Below, piece by piece: positions 1-12,230 of a stretch of 64,000 nucleotides of DNA. Source of the stretch: Panicum virgatum. Taxonomy: Eukaryota > Streptophyta > Magnoliopsida > Poales > Poaceae. The stretch's first letter is position 1. The number at the start of each line of letters is the position of its first letter. The notes below the pieces were generated by a model. That model made no database searches and had not been told where the DNA came from. It saw only the letters and a list, made by a program, of their open reading frames with translations. The DNA lies in contig NC_053142.1 of the NCBI RefSeq assembly GCF_016808335.1, forward strand, positions 51,393,992 through 51,457,991. Reading direction: 5' to 3'. The translations under genes were made by a program, and so were the position numbers.

Positions 1-25
1 GCCATGGGCGTGGCTCGCACACTCA

Positions 26-378
26 GGCCTGTTTAGATTTTTAACCGTAAATCCTGTAAACGTAAAAAAAATCGCATCGAATATTTTGACACATGTATGG
101 AGTACTAAATGAAGTCTATTTACAAAACTTTTTGTAGGGATGGGCTGTAAATCGCAAGACGAATCTAATGAGCCTACTTAATTCATAATTTGCAACAGTG
201 ATACTACAGTAACCATCTGCTAATTATGGATTAATCATGAATTAATTAGAATCATTAGATTCGTCTCGCGATTTACAACCCATATGTGCAAAAAGTTTTG
301 TAAATAGACTTCATTTAGTACTTTAAATTAGCAATATTTCATTGCAAAAATTTTTTTGCATTAGAACTAAACACAGCC
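26..378. mobile_element. MITE with GGCC-TGTTTAG terminal inverted repeats
   Basis: The left end reads GGCCTGTTTAG and the right end, reverse complemented, reads GGCTGTGTTTAG. The element is flanked by the 3-bp direct repeat TCA (23-25 and 379-381). Inside, a second inverted pair (around 147-170 and 265-285, core AGACGAATCT / AGATTCGTCT) makes most of the element self-complementary. It has no coding capacity. Six other members of this family occur in the window. It looks Tourist-like, but the target duplication is not TWA, so the superfamily is left open. Confidence 0.75.
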
Positions 379-593
379 TCAGCTGAATTAGTTAGTTACC
401 GGCGGCCTCCCTTTCTTGTTTCGGAATGCACGACCACCACCGCTGCAAGTTGGGCGGGCAACTTGCGCCTGACATTGATCTTGGTGGCACGCAGTTGAAG
501 CCACTTGCAGAGACCCGGTAGCGGGGCCGTACATACGTGTCGCTCTGTCAGTTGTCTGCTGGAGTTGTTGGGGGTATCGTTCTTTGAGCTGCG

Positions 594-735
594 GGTGATG
601 GCTGGTGTTGGTTTGCTGTGAGAGAAAATTACTGCTAAATGATTGGTGATTAGTGGCCGGTGCTAGTTTGGTGTGAGAAAAAAATACTGTGTAGCACAAC
701 AGAGCCATGGTGGGGCACAACAGAGCCATGGTGGG
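594..735. mobile_element. Decayed copy of the MITE at 2578-2734
   Basis: This stretch shares long runs with the element at 2578-2734, including GTGAGAGAAAATTACTGC and repeated GGCTGGTG-type motifs. It lacks the clean terminal repeats of the other copy. It is non-coding; apparent reading frames here are incidental. Confidence 0.5.
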
Positions 736-976
736 TATTATTAATCACTGGCTATGGACACTTGTTTATATTTATTTATTATCTATATATAATATTACTT
801 GGTGCTAGTGAATGATATGAAAATATATAGTCTTGGCACGCTCATGTCTGAACTTTTACAAATAAATTATGTAAAAATGCAAGAAATTAAATAGTATACC
901 CTGCTATTCCCCGTGCCACGACCGGGCAATTATCTGTCTGTGGAGGAGAAAAGAGCCATCAGTACTACGTATATAG

Positions 977-2553
977 GGCCCTGTTAGGTTTATCCTAACA
1001 TTCCTAGCACACGCATTTTAAAAAAAGAATTTTGTATGCATGGAGTAATAAACAAAATTTATTTGAAAAACTTTTTCACATATGAGTGTAACTTTTCGTG
1101 ACAAATCTAATGACGGTAATTAATCGATGATTGGCTACAGTGATGCTATAGTAACCATCCTCGAATCATATGGTCAAAGATTTCATTAAATTCATCTTGC
1201 AAAGTAGCGCGGGGTCGTGAAATTAGTTTTTTTAAATACCATTATTTAGAGCATCTCCAATAACTTATGTATTATGTTAGCTAAATTTGGAGATGTTACC
1301 CTTTGTAAAAATAGAAAACCACCTAATTCTATGGGGTAATCAAGAGACTAGGTAAACTGGGTGCCTATATTCAAAACCGGTTCTACTTCAATCGACCATC
1401 ATATTCCCTGTTCTTTCTGGATCCTTCATGTCAGTTCATCCCCTCCTAGCCGAGCTCCCTTTGACACTGAAATTCATCGCAGTTGTTTGTGCTCAGCTCG
1501 ATTCCTTACATACACCGCATCGTAAGATTACCACCAATCCATTTGAGCTCTTCTCGAGTTGAATCCACCAACGGAGCCCCAAAACTCGGTCATCTTCTTC
1601 CTCAGTCTGCCGCAAGGCATGAATGATCCCAATCTTTTACTGAATCTGTAGCTATTCTCGTTCTGCTTAACTTTCCTCGATAGTCGATACGTTTCACTTG
1701 CAGAGAAGTTGATGAAGACCCATGAAATGAGAGCAAATATAATGGAGCAAAGCACACAAATAGAACAAAAAATGTTCAGAGAAATATGGGAATCAAACTC
1801 CTAACAGAAAGCACCAACAGCAGCTGCGGCGACAGTGATTAACGCCAGCCACGCGGCGCTCCTCGTCCTGCGCGTCGCCGCGGAGGCTCTCCTTGCACGT
1901 CGGGAGCCATTGGAGGAGGCGTTGTGCCAGAGCGGGTGGACGGTGATGACGATCTTCATGCCTTGAAGGCAGAGGGCAGCTTGCTCAGGAGGTCGGGCGC
2001 AGCTGTAGGTGTCGTGGGTTGCGGTCGCCCACCACGGTGGCCATGCCGTCGCACTCGTCGCGCTCCTCTGACATGTGACGGCGGCCACGAGGGCGGGAGG
2101 AGGCGACAGCGGCCGGGAGGGCTCAACGGCGGGTGCAGCGCGGCCTCGACGGCGGCCCCGACGGCGGGAGGAGGCGACGGTGGCCGGGAGGGCTCGATGG
2201 CGGGCGCGGCGCTGCCTCGACGGCGGACGGCGCGGCCTCGACGACGGCAGGCCGGGAGGGCTCGACGAGCGAGCGCGGCCTAGATGGGCGGGCGCAGCCT
2301 CGACGATGGGTGGGGCCGAGCGAGATGGCGAGGCGGAGTCCGTCGTGAAAATTGCCGAGCAAGGGGGTCTGTATGGCGAGTAGGATGGCGATCAGACCAT
2401 GATAGCGAGGCTCTTGGATGAAGATTTTCTCTGATTTCTTCTATTTGTAGCTGAGTGAGATCAAATACAGAGTCTCTTGGAGATGCTCTTAGTATCTCTA
2501 ATTATTAGTCAAAATTTGTGCTACTTGTGCTAGGAAGGAAACCAAACAGGGCC
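977..2553. mobile_element. GGCCCTGTT-TIR element, split by a nested insertion
   Basis: The outer ends are GGCCCTGTTAGGTTT (from 977) and, on the right, AAACCAAACAGGGCC (to 2553). The trinucleotide TAG lies on both sides (974-976, 2554-2556). The left internal part (to about 1245) shows the family hallmarks GCATGGAGTA and a CTACAGTGATGCTA-like stretch. A 1240-bp element is inserted near its 3' part, so the host element is only about 340 bp without it. Confidence 0.7.
1249..2488. mobile_element. Tourist/PIF-Harbinger-like element with GC-rich cargo
   Basis: The terminal repeats are GAGCATCTCCAA at 1249 and TTGGAGATGCTC ending at 2488. They are flanked by the 3-bp duplication TTA (1246-1248, 2489-2491), as expected for PIF/Harbinger-type elements. 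The interior is bipartite. An AT-balanced left half is followed by a very GC-rich block (about 1800-2340) of degenerate repeats built on GGCCGGGAGGGCTCGACGGC-type units. No transposase is present, so it is non-autonomous. The GC-rich block could be captured genic DNA or an expanded minisatellite. Overlapping frames in it are low-complexity Ala/Arg/Gly and are not called as genes. Confidence 0.75.
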
Positions 2554-2577
2554 TAGCATAGAACAAGCCAGGGTGCT

Positions 2578-2734
2578 GTGACTCTGTTCTGCAGGCTGTA
2601 GCTGGTGGCTGGTGCTGGTTTGTTGTGAGAGAAAATTACTGCTAAATGACTGGTGGCTAATGGCTGGTGTTGATTTGGTGTGAGAGAAAAACACTGTTGG
2701 CTGGCTGGTGAAGTAGCCAGCAGAACAGAGTCAC
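2578..2734. mobile_element. 157-bp MITE with 15-bp perfect TIRs
   Basis: GTGACTCTGTTCTGC at the left is repeated as GCAGAACAGAGTCAC at the right. The interior contains two related GGCTGGTG...GTGAGAGAAAA blocks. It has no coding capacity. I could not identify a clear target-site duplication, so the superfamily is not assigned. Confidence 0.65.
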
Positions 2735-4282
2735 ATGTGTCGTCATGCATGCCACCGGGAAGGCGGCGATAATAAATAGTAATCAGCACCAAGGACCAAG
2801 GCAGCGGAGAGACAAGCACCAGCCACGACACGACCTCGCCGGGCACGTCCAGGGTGTCGTTGCCTCTTCATCGTCTCTTCCGCTGATCTCGATCTTTAAT
2901 TTTTCTTTCCTGCAAACCATGCTTGAAAAACTACCAACGACCGACCGGCCGGCTACAGGCTACAGCATTCGACGCCTCACGTCACGTCACTTGCCACCAA
3001 AGCTTCTTTTCCCATGGCACATCAAAGTTAAAAGGCAGTACACGCAGTGGACAAGGGGAATACTTTTGCTCGTGTGGCGCACAGCGTAAAACCGTGGCTG
3101 CCTCCCTGGTTCCTCTGTGAAAACAACTTCCCCGATCCTTATCAGAAAAAAAAAGAAGAAGGAAGAACTCTCTGATCCGGTGACGCATTGTTAAAAAAGA
3201 AGGCCCCATTCTATTTCTTTCCTCAATTCCTCTGCATACGTTAGTGGTCTGGAGCATCTCTTTGATCCCGGTCACAGTTTCTCCTAACAAATAACAACAA
3301 GAAGGACCAAATTTAAAAACGTTTTAAAAATTGGGAACCATCCGTATCATCAAACGTAACTGATGGTGCATCCGGACCGCATGCAAGTACCAACATGTAC
3401 AGCAAGCAAACAAATTAAGCCCGCGACAGCAAAACAACACACGAGAACATTGCGATCGCGTGCTAGATTGCAACTGGAGGAATTGCACACGCTAGATTAC
3501 AACGGGAGGAGGTAATTAATTGATTAAATTATTTACCACCACCATTCGCTTTTTTTTTATCTTGCATGCTATGAGTCCCCCACAGGGTGACAGTGACATG
3601 CGTGCTCTTTATATTAACTGTATAGCCCACTGTTAATTTTTAATTGGACGAGACGGTAGTAGTAGCAGCTAGCGAGTAGGTTGGTTAGATGAAGCATGCA
3701 TGTTCCAGCCAATGCGTGGTGTCGAGTGTGGATAAGCTCCAGCTCCAGCTCCAGCTCCAGCCTGTTTCCGGGCGGAGAAACAGAAAAGAAAAGACAAGGA
3801 CGACGACGAAAGGAAAGCAGTGATGGCTACATCGAGGGCAGCACGACTGCCGCCGGAAGGTAGCTAGTCTTGTGCTTTCAGCAAGATGATGCTAACCGGG
3901 CACTAAAACACGCAACTTGATCGCCCCTAAAGCAACAACATCGATCGATCGCATTGTTTATGCTGCTGCCAGCAATGTAATGTGTGCTGCCATTTTTATA
4001 CGTGATCCGACGGTGCAGGACCATCCCTGCAACCTTAGGCACAAAAATTGGCGAACCCAACGTCCCGCTTGGCTTAACTACCGTTGTGAGTCCAACATTA
4101 CAGCACGATCGAAGTTGAACGTAAAGGGGCCTATCATGATCCTCGATCGGTCAACAGTATCCATAAAGAACCACGCATGCCACGTAGAAACAAAATGGTC
4201 GGTATTAGTTTGGGACCCATCGAATAGCTTTTCTTTCAAAAAACAACGAAGGCTGTATGAAGTATCCCTATGAAGTATCCCC
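2735..4282. other. Intergenic stretch without a recognised gene
   Basis: I see no supported gene or complete transposon here. The only marked features are a short (AGCTCC)n repeat at about 3735-3761 and several GATC-rich runs near 3940-3955. Open frames on either strand are short and resemble no family I know. Confidence 0.5.
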
Positions 4283-4530
4283 CAGCTTCCTCCAAACTTT
4301 CCAAAATTTCCATCACATCGAATCATTAAATGTACCAAAAGACGCATGTATGAAGTATGAAATGTAGGTAAACAAAATAACTTATTTCACAGTTTAGATG
4401 TACATTTCAAGATGAATCTTTTGAGCCTAGTTACCTCATGATAGGATAATATTTACCACAAACAAACGAAAAGTGCTACAATTCGCTACAGTGCCAATTT
4501 TACAGGATTTTGCAGGATCTAAACACACCC
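4283..4530. mobile_element. Left-truncated MITE of the GGGTGTGTTTAG subfamily
   Basis: The right end reads GATCTAAACACACCC, and the interior (CCATCACATCGAA, GAATCTTTTGAGCCTAGTTA) matches the full copy at 51105-51388. The first roughly 20 bases, including the left terminal repeat, are missing. Confidence 0.65.
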
Positions 4531-4569
4531 GAAGACCGCTTGCAGACACGAACGAGCATTCACTTCTAT

Positions 4570-4808
4570 GAATACATATATGCAACCCTATCCCTATGAG
4601 TATCCCTATGAGCATCTCCTAGAGACTGAGCTTGAAGATCGATTATCGAGTTTGACGAAGTCACAACATGCGCCTTATTGTCAACGGTTATATTGCCTAC
4701 CACTAAAACAATAACGATGATAAAATCTTGACATAAACTAATGAAAAATACGAGCACCCATGCCGAGTTGAAGACTGAATCTCGAGTGGTCAGATTCCAC
4801 CACATGGT
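4570..4808 (-). mobile_element. Degenerate SINE-like repeat, second copy of the 18.0-kb element
   Basis: On the minus strand this shares an ordered series of blocks with the SINE at 18025-18324. These are the CTCATAGGG runs, the GACTTC(G/A)TCAA(A/T)CTC block, the AGACTGAG/AGACTAAG block and the GAGTTGA-GACT block. The tRNA-related head is too degraded to call, so this is a relic. Confidence 0.5.
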
Positions 4809-4849
4809 TGGACCGAATCTCTATAACACGATTCGTGGGTCGATTCCCT

Positions 4850-5600
4850 GGCCTGTCGCCGCGCCACGTCACAAAAAAACGAACGGCCGTCGGATCGGCG
4901 ATCGAACGGCGACGGGAATCCCCCGCCTCCTCCCGCGCGCACACCTGCCCTCCCATCCCCTCCTTCCTCACCGCGCCGCGCCGCGCCTCCCCTCCCTTCC
5001 ATCCGCGCCGCGCCGTGCCTCCCCTAACCCTAACCCTAGCTCCTCCACCGCCGCCGCCGCCGCCTCCTCCTCTGCGGCCTCCGTCCCGCCCGCCCTCCTC
5101 TTGGGCTCCGCGGCCTTGCCCGTGGGCTCGCCGTGCCGTGCCGCTCCACCCTCCCATTGGGCTCCGCGCGCCGTCGTCCATAACCTACGCGCCGGGACTC
5201 CGAGCCGGGGCACCGCCACTGCTCCCGTCTGCGGGAGGCTCCGAGCCACGGCGCCGCCGCCGCTCCTGTTCGTTGACCCGGCGCCGCCGCTCCCATCTGA
5301 GGGAGGGAAGGGCCGCCCAGGGCGCTGCCTCCGCTCCCGCCCGTGGGAGGGAGGGGCCGACCCGGCGCGCCGCCGCCGCTCGCTGCTCGGTGTCCGGGCC
5401 TCACCACAAGCGGGGCGGCGCATGCGCGGTGGCCCTCCCTGGATGGGGCAGCTCGCGTCACAGCCGGAAGGCAGGTCGGCCCTTGGCCCGTCGTGTCTCT
5501 CTCTCTGTCTCTCTCTCTCTCTCTGAGATTCACTTTTCTCCTTCAGATTCGACAGATCCGGTGAGTGCAGGCTGGACCTAAGCCTGCAACAGAGGAGAAC
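4850..5600 (+). promoter_or_regulatory. CpG-rich promoter/leader-like block, copy 1
   Basis: The block contains CCACGTCAC (an ACGT-core bZIP-type site) at about 4864. It then has an imperfect palindrome, CCGTCGGATC-GGC-GATCGAACGG, a telo-box-like CTAACCCTAACCCTAG near 5024-5040 and a CT-rich tract (about 5498-5524). The combination is typical of grass promoters and 5' leaders. About 75 bp is clearly related to 11613-11690. Frames through this block on both strands are low-complexity Pro/Arg/Ala and show no domain, so I do not call a protein. A short ATG frame follows at 5605, but nothing supports it. Confidence 0.45.
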
Positions 5601-7482
5601 GGCGATGAGCTGGGCGGCGTTCTTCCTCCTTTGCTCCACTTATCGGCGCCACTCCATCGTCAGCTCCTTCGGATTCAGGAACCTCAGTAACTTCCTTCAG
5701 ATTTCTATCCCCCTTTATTGTCATTACTTGCAACTTGCAAGGCCAATGATCTTGGCATATTTCTTCGGAGTTCTGTTAGTAGCAGTTGGTGAAAGTACTT
5801 GGCATATTTCTTCGGAGTTCTGTTAGTAGCAGTTGGTGAAAGTAACTTCTTGATAATGAGAAAACTACATGGTTCAATGCAGATTGAGCAGTCCTGCCTC
5901 GATCTTGGTTCACAGTCCTCCACTCCCGTGGATCCAAGACCTGTACATTGCCCAGCCCAAGGTATGCGAAGTTGCAAACCAAAGCTTGGTGTGATCTACA
6001 AATCAGAAAGAATGAACTAAGATAAAATTAACTATAACTGAAAAAAACCCACATCTCAACAAAACTTTGGCTTTCTCTGTCTGAATGAAATATGGGGTTG
6101 AGGCACTTGACTTCTGGGAGGACGTGCTCTGAGCAATAATCAGTTATCTGATATGCTGGGGTTCAATTATGTCAAGTTCTGTGACTTGTAGTGCATTTAC
6201 GGGGTTAGTTCCTGCTTGAGGCCTTTTAGAATGATTGTGTTATGCATGTTATTGCAACGGAGACAAGAATACAAGAAAATTAGCGCAGGTAGCAAGGGGT
6301 TGCCCCGGTCAACAGATCATGATCTACACCCAGGTGAGCACAACTACCATTGTAATTTTCAGAGGGTGGCTTCCAATTGCTACTAACTACCTGCACGATG
6401 GTATACATAATTCCAGATTATTTTACTCCAGATCAAACTATGTGTTCTCTCTCTCTCCGTCTGGTATGTACTTTCAGCTTAAATGACTACATGGTATTGT
6501 TGCTTTGCATAGAAATAGAAGATTTATGGAAATCATAACCTGTAAAGAGTGCTTTTTATAGCTTTTCTTTTAAAAAACTATGGCCTAATCAATTTATGTT
6601 ATGATTTTGCTGTACAAGGTCAAGTACTACAGCATGCTACTGATAAAAAATGGAAAAGTGGTATATATGTTGAGCCAACTCTCTTCTCTGCATGCAATAT
6701 AATGGCTTGGTGCAGACCAGAGCAACTGTTGCAATACAAGTGGGTGGGATTTGAGCTTTAGCGTAATGACTTGGGAATTATATTTGTGAAAATTATGTTT
6801 GTATCTATGAAAATTACTCTTAACTACTGTTGCATGTTTTCCCTTCAAAATTAGGCCTATAATGGATTTGATAGACATCACAATTTCTCGACAATTACAT
6901 GAGCTGATCCTATCAATCGATTTGTCTTTCATTTCCATATTTGGCATATTGTATTTATGCTATTCTTTTCTGACATCTAAGTTATAGTAATGGCTTTGTG
7001 GCTTTATGTCTTGCTTGGTACAGCTTTCCTGCTGCACTCCTAGGTGTATGTAAGGTTGCTGTCTGGTGATTCTTTTGGTTGCCTTAATTTCTTTTGCTTC
7101 GCCTCTGTACCATTGCAGTATGATATCCTTGGCTGTTGCTTTGTGTCACAGAACCTCCATTTCCACAAGACTAATGGAAAGCATGCTGAGAGTTCTCAAC
7201 ACGAAATGCTTTTACTATTAACTTTTGTATTCTACCATCATTTTTTTAAAATTATTGTCCTCTGTGTCCCAGGAGGGAAAAAGGGGGCAATACCTTTTAA
7301 GCCTTTTGATAGAACATGCCTCTATTTATATATTTATTATATTTGCCATTCTTTGGCAGGTCAATTTGTTAAGGATGCAAGTGCCGTTTGTATTTTCCTA
7401 CCTCTTAGAGAAAAAAGTTGCTGCTGCTGGATCGGAATGCTTAGGTAATATATATATATATATATATAAAAGATATGGCTAA
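5601..7482. other. AT-rich stretch downstream of leader copy 1, no gene recognised
   Basis: There are possible exon-like islands bounded by AG and GT (about 6235-6332 and 7361-7444), but their translations match no family known to me. The stretch could be introns and exons of a non-coding or decayed transcript starting at the 4.85-kb leader. It ends at a (TA)n tract (7449-7467) just before a Helitron. Confidence 0.35.
5751..5844. repeat. Perfect 47-bp tandem duplication
   Basis: Positions 5751-5797 and 5798-5844 are identical. Two exact copies imply a recent duplication or replication slippage. Confidence 0.95.
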
Positions 7483-8564
7483 TCTCTACCCTGGGTATGA
7501 AATAACTATTCCATACCCGAGCCAGCCCCACCCGCGCGCGCCAGCACCCAACCGATCCGAGGCGAGGGAGGCCGGTTTTTCTTCTCCTGCCTTCGCAGGG
7601 GTGGTTTTCAAACAAGCCTCCGGTTTTTCTGGCCTGCGCGCATCACACGCACACACCCCTCCCCGCGTCCGGTTTTGCGCGCGCACACATCTGCTGCCGC
7701 TAACATCCACGCGGTGGGTTTTTTTATTCAGGTAGCATGTGCCCTTTTTTCTCTCCCGCGCGTAGCCTTCACGCTTTCTAGTACTAAGTTCCGGAGTCAC
7801 TTGGTGTGGCATATTTTTTACAGACTAATGCTATCGGTTGTATACTTAGGCGCATGATCTAATCAATACTTGTTTGAACATTATTGATTGGCTCAAAGTT
7901 TTTTTTTGATGGACTACTTGATCCAATTTTATTTGCAACGCATGTAAACAAATGATAGTGTGGACACAATGAAATTACTTGCAACCAAGCATCAAATTAG
8001 CATTTTGGTCACCAATAATGGCACAAGTGCCGTGTGTACATCACTTGTACAGTATTATTACAAGAGTTAAAAAAAGGCCACATCACTAGCAGATTAGGCT
8101 TGGTTTCATAAAACTGAATGGACAATAAGAATTTGCATGACGATTTCCTGTCAATGAAGAAGTCCTGCTGAGATGCTACCATGATGGCACCTATCTGACT
8201 CTATGCTCCACCTGGATGCAATGACCGCGAGTTCCTCAGCCTCCTGTCACATTCAAGATGGCATAACTAAACCAGGTCCAAGTTTCTGTCCTGTCAGTTT
8301 CAAGATGAAATAAAAATAAGATATTTTGCTTACAAAATCAAGGTTTGGAACAAGAACTAATATGATCCAACAAGGAGCACCTAAAAATCATCAGGTTTTG
8401 CAAATGAATTGAAACAATTACTTCTCCTGGACAAGCAGTCAAAACTCTCGATAAAAATAGAATACCACATACTCCACAGCTCGGGAAGGAGCTCATCTCT
8501 GATGCCTGAGGCTGAGTTCGCCGAGGAGCACCACAGGAACACGGAAAGAAGATGGCATAACGGG

Positions 8565-8978
8565 TTAATTAACTGGCAGCACAATGCAAGCTTAATGAAA
8601 CAAAGTATATTTATGACCACAAAGAGTCTAGCTAATAATGGTAGAATACAAAGAGAAGGTAAGAACTGGACAATTCTAATTATATGTAATAGATACAATC
8701 ACCTCTGCTCTGCTTCTGCCATTGCCAGAAAAAAAGGAGCAATGAAAAGTTCAGGAAATAATCTCCAATGTTAATTAACTGGCAGCACAATGCAAGCTTA
8801 ATGAAATAAAGTATATATATGACCACAAAGAGTCTAGCTAATAATGGTAGAATACAAAGAGAAGGTAAGAACTGGACAGTTCTAATTATATGTAATAGAT
8901 ACAATCACCTCTGCTCTGCTTCTGCCATTGCCAGAAAAAAAAAGGAGCAATGAAAAGTTCAGGAAATAATCTCCAATG
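8565..8978. repeat. 206-bp tandem duplication inside the Helitron
   Basis: Copy one starts at 8565 and copy two at 8771, both with TTAATTAACTGGCAGCACAA. They differ at only a few positions, such as AAACAAAG against AAATAAAG. The duplication post-dates most point decay in the element. Confidence 0.9.
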
Positions 8979-10442
8979 TTAATAGTTTATAGAAGAGCTC
9001 AAAACTGCATACAACCTTGTCAAAAAAGGAATAATCTTCAATGTTTCTAAAGCTAGTCAGGAGATGAAGGGCATGCTTTGATTTATGTAATCCTAAAATA
9101 ATTAATGTCATGGCTACAGGAAGAATCGTGAATATATCAGTATACTGGAAAGAAGCAGCATGCATCAGTTGAATAGAGCTAAGAGCTTAGGTCTGCTTCT
9201 CTGAATGAGATGTACTAATGGAATTATAGAAATAGCATGAGAATGCGTAAAGAAACATATGCACATATCTATCTCATCAGGCATTGTACCTCATCCACGC
9301 TAGCAGAGTAGCAGTTCTGCATGTATCTGTCTCATTGGTGGCTTCGCACAATCGCACTGGCTGCATGCCTCTCCAGGCATCACAGCAGCGCCATCCAATC
9401 AACAAATCAATCTATTGGGAAGCTCAGGAACATACAGAAAAAAAACTAGTGCTAAACGAAAGATTTGGTTGGCAAACAATGATTAGATCTGCACGCAGGA
9501 GCATATAAATTAGAATTGGAAATAGGGTTAAAATACTGCACAAAAATCACAAGCAAGATCCATTGTATCAGAAGAATTTTGAGACCTCATCCACAGCTAC
9601 CGAGACGGCCGGAGGCGGGTACCTCGAGGACGCGGCGCGGCGACGGGAGACTCTCACCGAGATGGCAGGAGGGGGGGGGGGGGGGGGCGACGCCCAGCGC
9701 GACCGTCTGCATCTCGCCGGGGCAGCACAGGACGGAACAGCGACGCGTCAACAGGAGGGTCGCCGGCGGCGCAGGGTCTCGGCGAGGAAGCATGCAGCCT
9801 CTGAAACGGCGCCCGGTGCGGACGTCTGCAGGCAGCAGCATGCTGGAGCGGCACGGGAGCCGGCGGCTTAGGGACTCGCCGGGGCGGCATGGGATGAAAA
9901 ATCGACGGGACGACAGGAGGGTCCACGGCGGCGCAGTGTCTCACCAGGGGAACGGGCAGCGATACCTCTGAAAACGGCAGCCGGCGCGGACGTGTTCAGG
10001 CTGCAGCTCGCCGGGGCGGCGCGGGATCCGGCGGCGTAGGGCCTCGCCGGGATGGCGCAAGGGGGTCGGGGGCAGCGAGAGAGCCGGCGGCGCAGGACCT
10101 CGCCGGGACGACGCGAGGGGGAGACCAGGAGACCCGCCTCACCAGTCACCAGAGAGTCGCCGGCGGGAGGTGAGTCGCGAGATGCAGCCCACCGGGGCGA
10201 CGCGGGAGCCGGTGGCGCAGGGCCACGCGCGAGAGAGCCTCGCCTCAACAGAGCATCGCCGGTGAACCGAATTCTCCCACGATCCCACGATCTATTAGAC
10301 TATTACGAGCTGGGGAGAAAAAAACCGTGCGGACGAGGCGAACCGGACGGGGGCGGGCCGGTGGGGGTGTTGCGCTCGGTTGCAGGAGTCTGGTCGGGTC
10401 CACGGATTGAGCTCAGGTACTGAATAGCTTATTTTGTATCCA

Positions 10443-10545
<103 letters not shown>

Positions 10546-11238
10546 GACAGTTGTGTTCACATCTTATCTCTGAGTTGTGTGGTCATGGTTGGAATGGGCT
10601 CTCATTTTTATGGAGCTAAGGACTTTCAGATTTATATATTGTTTTCACTGATTAACAGCTGCATAGCAGCTACGTCACAAAGTTTGTTTAAAACCACATT
10701 AGAGTTTCCAATGCGGAGTATGGTTCATGTTTGTAAATAGTGTGTTTACATGATAGCATTAGGTTGATAGTTTTGTATATGTGTATGCAGCTTTGCTCTG
10801 TAGTGTAAAGGCTTGAGATTTATATTTGTGAAAAGTATGTTTGTATGTGTGTAAAGTGTATATAAAAATGAGTTGAATTTCAGATTAGTGATAACATCTT
10901 TGTGGTTTCGAAGACTGCAGAGTTGTAAAAGTTTTTGTCATATAATATATAATTTCTGTCATTTTCTTACCATATTAAAAGTTTTTGTTTGTTTGCAATT
11001 ATAAATTATCTTTTGCAATTACCCAATTAAGCCGTAGCGTTAGCACGGGCATTCTACTAGTAATGTAGTAATTTGTAGACCTTGAGCATGAACATGCTGA
11101 CTCCTTTTAAGGTATGGTCCGCGCTAGAACGCTTAACAAAAAGAACTCCCATCCATTTGCTAAGTTATCTGGTCTGCCTAATATGAAGCTAGGCTACAAC
11201 AATGAGACACCATCCCACACAAGCTTGTTGTGAAAAAG

Positions 11239-11322
11239 TTAACGCAATTGAGCCTGCTGCTCCATGGCCTGCAACCTTATCTTGAGCTCTGCATTTTCCG
11301 CAGAAAATCCAGTTGTGTCTCT
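11239..11322 (-). pseudogene. Orphan exon of a group-I bZIP transcription factor (VIP1/RF2-like)
   Basis: After an AG acceptor (11324-11323) the minus strand encodes 27 residues, RDTTGFSAENAELK then IRLQAMEQQAQLR, before an in-frame TAA. This is the middle leucine-zipper exon of plant RF2a/RF2b/VIP1-type bZIPs, which in intact genes continues into a further zipper exon. I cannot find the basic region (NRQSAARSKERK type) or the neighbouring exons nearby, so this is an isolated fragment. It lies between the Helitron and the CLU/REC fragment, in the opposite orientation to the latter. This suggests capture or shuffling rather than decay in place. Confidence 0.7.
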
Positions 11323-11612
11323 CTGCCCAGCAAAACACAACAGTGTCAAGGATATCAAGAAATTTAATACAAAAGACACGGATATTATAAATTGCTAGTC
11401 CTGCTCTCAGATTCAGAGAACAGAAGCAGTCCAGTAAAATATACTGGAAAATACTGAATCAAAACTTAAAGTTGCAGCATAATACTGAATCCAAGTAACA
11501 AGGTGCCATTGATACACTGCACATCGACAAAAGGAATAAACAAAAGACATCATTCTGGAATACAAGACGGTCCATCTCCTCTATCATTCAAGTTGTTAGC
11601 TGCATGCGAGCT

Positions 11613-12230
11613 CAAAGATGGCGCCACGTCACCCGAAAAAAAAACAGCCGTCGGATCGGCGATCCAACGGCTACGGGAATCCCCCACCTCCACCCGCGCC
11701 CGCCTCCGCCGCCGCAACGCCCCACCGCGCGCGCGCCGCCGCAACGGCCCTGCGCCCACGCAGGGCGGAGCAAGGGCGGACGGCGGGCGCGCGGAGCAAA
11801 GGTGCGCGGCCGGCGACCGCGCCGAGCAAGGGCGGACGACGCCGCGGGGCCTCGCGCGAGCAGCGCCGCGGCCTCGAGCTCGGCCACGGCGGGGCCACAG
11901 CGGCGCGGCAAAGGACCTCGCGGGGCGCGGCGGCGGAGGCCCTCGCGCGGCGACCGGGGGCCGCCGAGCGCGCTGCGGGCGAGCGGCCGCGCGTCGGGCG
12001 GCAAGCGCGCTGCGGGCAGCGCGTGGCAGCCGCGGCGGCTCGGTCCCCTTCCGAACGGAGGTCGGCGTCCTCCGCTGCGTTGACCCCTCTCCCCTTCCTC
12101 ACTCGATCTGTCCTCACTCGATCCGCCTCCTGGCGGAGGTCGACGTCCCCGACGCTACTGGCCCTGGAGGTCTCCGCTACGGAGCAGTGCATCTACGCTA
12201 GGTGGATTTGGCTCAGGTAGGATTCATATT
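11613..12230 (+). promoter_or_regulatory. CpG-rich promoter/leader-like block, copy 2
   Basis: It repeats the arrangement of the 4.85-kb block: CCACGTCAC, an A-run, CCGTCGGATC-GGC-GATCCAACGG, then GGGAATCCCCC and a C-rich leader. The downstream 400 bp is extremely GC-rich and open in several frames on both strands (Ala/Arg-rich), as random CpG-island DNA is. It lies about 0.7 kb upstream of the CLU/REC fragment and has the same orientation, so it may supply a leader to it. No coding sequence is called. Confidence 0.45.

Noticed and set aside
5024..5040. Telomeric repeat remnant
   Set aside because: Only two CTAACCC units, consistent with a telo-box in a plant leader rather than an interstitial telomere.
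4741..5639. Long overlapping frames (up to about 260 codons) on both strands
   Set aside because: They are low-complexity Pro/Arg/Ala/Gly translations of a CpG-rich leader, open in nearly all frames, with no domain and no splice partners.
11503..12220. Frames of 160-230 codons on both strands
   Set aside because: Same reason as for the 4.85-kb leader; the sequence is compositionally biased and matches no protein family.
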